DNA from: Gammaproteobacteria bacterium
GTDB lineage: Bacteria; Pseudomonadota; Gammaproteobacteria; Pseudomonadales; Azotimanducaceae
Assembly (NCBI GenBank): GCA_003228415.1
Contig: QIDL01000022.1
Span: forward strand, 1-7,432
DNA: 7,432 bases
Direction: 5' to 3'
Position numbers and translations under genes: made by a program. The notes under the pieces were generated by a model that was given only the letters and a program-made list of their open reading frames with translations, did not search any database and was not told the DNA's origin. Positions 5,547 to 7,432 of this stretch are shown piece after piece; the first letter of the stretch is position 1; the number at the start of each line of letters is the position of its first letter.

Positions 5547-7432
5547 CTAGCGACCGCGTCGGAGGGCGCGTTGCTCGAACATGCTGTCGTCAACGGGCGA
5601 TCGATAGTCGATCTCGGAAAAGGTGAAAACGGTAGAATGTCCGGTCTTGTGGTTGACAGCGGTCAACCTGGTTGAAGTCCAGATGTCCTGAATGTTTTCA
5701 ATGATTTCATTTCGGAGCGTCTTCAGGTGGTTGCCGTTGACGTCCCACATCTCGGTCCTGCGGCTCATCCAGATATCCGGGTCGATGTGCCACAGGACCC
5801 GTCCGTAGCCGAGTTCCCTGGCGATCTCTGGATTGGCGGGAATACCTTCGACGATATAGCTGAATCTGCCATCCACTTCCGTGGAGCCGAGGGTGGTGAA
5901 CGTATAATCCTCGGTCGCTATCCTGGTTTCCTTCTTGATGTCTTCATAGGAGAAATCGGTACCGAGAAAGTAGTCACCTCGGTCCGAGGCGGAAATGCGC
6001 CGTACCTTTCGAAGTGCTGGAAGATAGAGCCATTGATCATCGTCATCGCTGGCGTCGGGATAGTCATAGGTCAGAAATCCGGTACCTTTGACGTTGGTAG
6101 GGGATTGGTAAAACAGCACCGTGCGTTTTTCTTCACCGTAATAGCGGCGATAACCCATGGTTTCGCGGACGCGGGATTTTCCACGTCGGTCGATGAGTTC
6201 CATCTTCAGGATCCGTGTTACCTGCATGCCGTCGTCACGCGCGTTGACCTCGGCAATGATCTGTTCACCCGAGAGGTTGGTGACTTCATCAGCCTGAGCA
6301 AAGCTCACGAACAGTACCGAGACAACGGCCGCCAGCACGATCGTCGATGCGGCGGTAGCAATCGTGGACGCTCGAGCTCTGGAGGGCTCCACCCCGGTTC
6401 GAGGAAACAGAAAGGCCGGTTTCAGGAGTTTTCCGATGGCGGGTAGAATCGTCATGCTTGCGATGAAGCTGGTGGTGACAGCCACGCCGACCAGCAGGCC
6501 AAACTTGATCAGAGGTGGCACATCGCTGGTAGTCAGCACGCCGAAGCCCAATGCCAGAGCGGCAAAGTTGAAGAACAGCGCCCGCCCGGTCGATGGAAAG
6601 AGGTCGGCCAGGCGCTGATCGTAATTTCCGGTTCTGTTCATGATCAGTTCCTTCATCTTCTCGAGGGTGTGGATCGCGAAGTCGATGCCCAGGCCGATGG
6701 CGATAGCTGCAAACATCGAGGTTCCGACTCCGAGCCATATGCCGCCGAAACCCATGACGGTGTAGACCAGCAACAGGGCCATGCCAACGGGGATCAACGC
6801 CAGCGCTCCTGCGAGCACGGAGCGGAAAACCACGGCAGCAGCGATCCAGACGAAAACCAGGGACAGCAGAAGGCTTCTGACATGGTTGTCGCCAATCGTC
6901 TTGAGCCAGGTGTAGTTGACCATCACCCGCCCCGAGAGATGCGCGCGGATCTGGTCGGTGTTGAACTCCTTGTCGACATAGGCCTGGATGGCGGGGACGA
7001 TTGCGGTCAACAGCTGGTAGTCCGCGACGTGGAAATTGAAACGAACGTTGGCCTGGGAGTAGTCGGTATCGATTTCCTCTTCGAAATCGTCGGGATCGCC
7101 AGAAGCCGAGTAAAGGAGGAATAGTTGTGCCACCAGGAACTCATCATCGGGGATCGAGTAATATTCATCCCGGTTTTCGTTGACCGCTTTGTGCATCTGC
7201 TTGATGTAGTCAACAACCGATGTGGATCCACGGACCGCAGGAAACTCCTCGATATAGCGTTGCATTGCTTCGATACGACGCAGGTGGTCAGGCCGAAACA
7301 GTGCCTCGGGCTCGGCAGCCTCGACGACAATGTCTAGAAAGTAGGTGCCATCCATGCGCCGATTGATCTCCTTGTCGGCGACATAGATTGGCTCGTCGGT
7401 CTGAAAGTTCTCGATTTGTGCTTCCTGAACCA
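5547..7432 (-). CDS. RND/MMPL-family transporter fused to LolA-like lipoprotein-sorting domain (5' end outside window)
   Basis: The frame is open to the right edge, so only the C-terminal 627 residues are seen; numbering here starts at the in-window Met at 7355, which is not the true start. Residues 1-160 are the second periplasmic loop of an RND pump (GTYFLDIVVE near the start). TM8-TM12 follow at about 161-178, 181-203, 207-229 (with the RND-like GLGIDFAIH, 221-229), 258-276 and 281-308. A basic linker (Arg319, Arg326, Arg328) leads to an additional hydrophobic stretch (331-352) ending in FAQA before DEV. This puts the rest in the periplasm as either a thirteenth helix or a signal peptide. 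Residues 356-602 are a LolA-like domain (outer-membrane lipoprotein-sorting type) with KGTGFLTYDY, DDQWLYLPALRKVRRISASD and FLGTDFSYED. Such proteins bind hydrophobic cargo in an open beta-barrel. The domain is often a separate gene next to an RND pump. An internal GTG at 6392 could start it separately, but it has no strong ribosome site. Confidence 0.88.
   Translation of the reverse strand, partial: VQEAQIENFQTDEPIYVADKEINRRMDGTYFLDIVVEAAEPEALFRPDHLRRIEAMQRYIEEFPAVRGSTSVVDYIKQMHKAVNENRDEYYSIPDDEFLVAQLFLLYSASGDPDDFEEEIDTDYSQANVRFNFHVADYQLLTAIVPAIQAYVDKEFNTDQIRAHLSGRVMVNYTWLKTIGDNHVRSLLLSLVFVWIAAAVVFRSVLAGALALIPVGMALLLVYTVMGFGGIWLGVGTSMFAAIAIGLGIDFAIHTLEKMKELIMNRTGNYDQRLADLFPSTGRALFFNFAALALGFGVLTTSDVPPLIKFGLLVGVAVTTSFIASMTILPAIGKLLKPAFLFPRTGVEPSRARASTIATAASTIVLAAVVSVLFVSFAQADEVTNLSGEQIIAEVNARDDGMQVTRILKMELIDRRGKSRVRETMGYRRYYGEEKRTVLFYQSPTNVKGTGFLTYDYPDASDDDDQWLYLPALRKVRRISASDRGDYFLGTDFSYEDIKKETRIATEDYTFTTLGSTEVDGRFSYIVEGIPANPEIARELGYGRVLWHIDPDIWMSRRTEMWDVNGNHLKTLRNEIIENIQDIWTSTRLTAVNHKTGHSTVFTFSEIDYRSPVDDSMFEQRALRRGR

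Noticed and set aside
5727..6446. Plus-strand 239-codon open frame opposite the LolA-like domain
   Set aside because: It is antisense to a clear protein domain, and its translation resembles no family I recognise.

Overview
This 7.4 kb window reads as chromosomal DNA from a Gram-negative (diderm) bacterium. The evidence is a predicted outer-membrane beta-barrel of the DUF1302 type, an RND/MMPL exporter and a LolA-like periplasmic domain. Moderately high GC and this gene content fit a gammaproteobacterium, but that placement is inference. No tRNA, rRNA, CRISPR array, insertion sequence or attachment site was seen. Coding density is high, and no gene-free stretch exceeds about 190 bases.

Left part (1-4146): a LysR-type regulator (3220-4146, plus strand) diverges from a minus-strand gene row. 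That row is an exported isochorismatase-family cysteine hydrolase (2291-3028), a long NmrA/HSCARG-type NAD(P)-binding protein (1062-2207) and a MATE efflux transporter (1-1059, running off the left edge). The MATE gene looks broken. Its N-terminal third (TM1 to the start of TM4) and its C-terminal half (TM7 onward) lie in different frames, and about 90 residues expected between them are absent, so I call it an internal deletion plus frameshift. The 191-base divergent intergenic region holds a T-N11-A dyad just upstream of the regulator, suited to LysR autoregulation. The layout suggests an inducible small-molecule or redox response locus, now without a working efflux arm.

Right part (4147-7432): a second minus-strand operon points at the LysR gene and converges on it with only 30 bases between stops. 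Its first visible gene is the C-terminal half of an RND/MMPL transporter (5547-7432, 5' end outside the window). This gene runs without a stop into a LolA-like lipoprotein-sorting domain through an extra hydrophobic helix that resembles a signal peptide. Twenty-nine bases downstream is a DUF1302-type outer-membrane protein (4177-5517). Together they suggest an envelope-spanning export path: inner-membrane pump, tethered periplasmic carrier for a hydrophobic cargo, and outer-membrane barrel. The cargo cannot be read from the sequence; a lipid or other amphiphile is the natural guess. The RND/LolA-like join and the MATE deletion are the two most notable observations.
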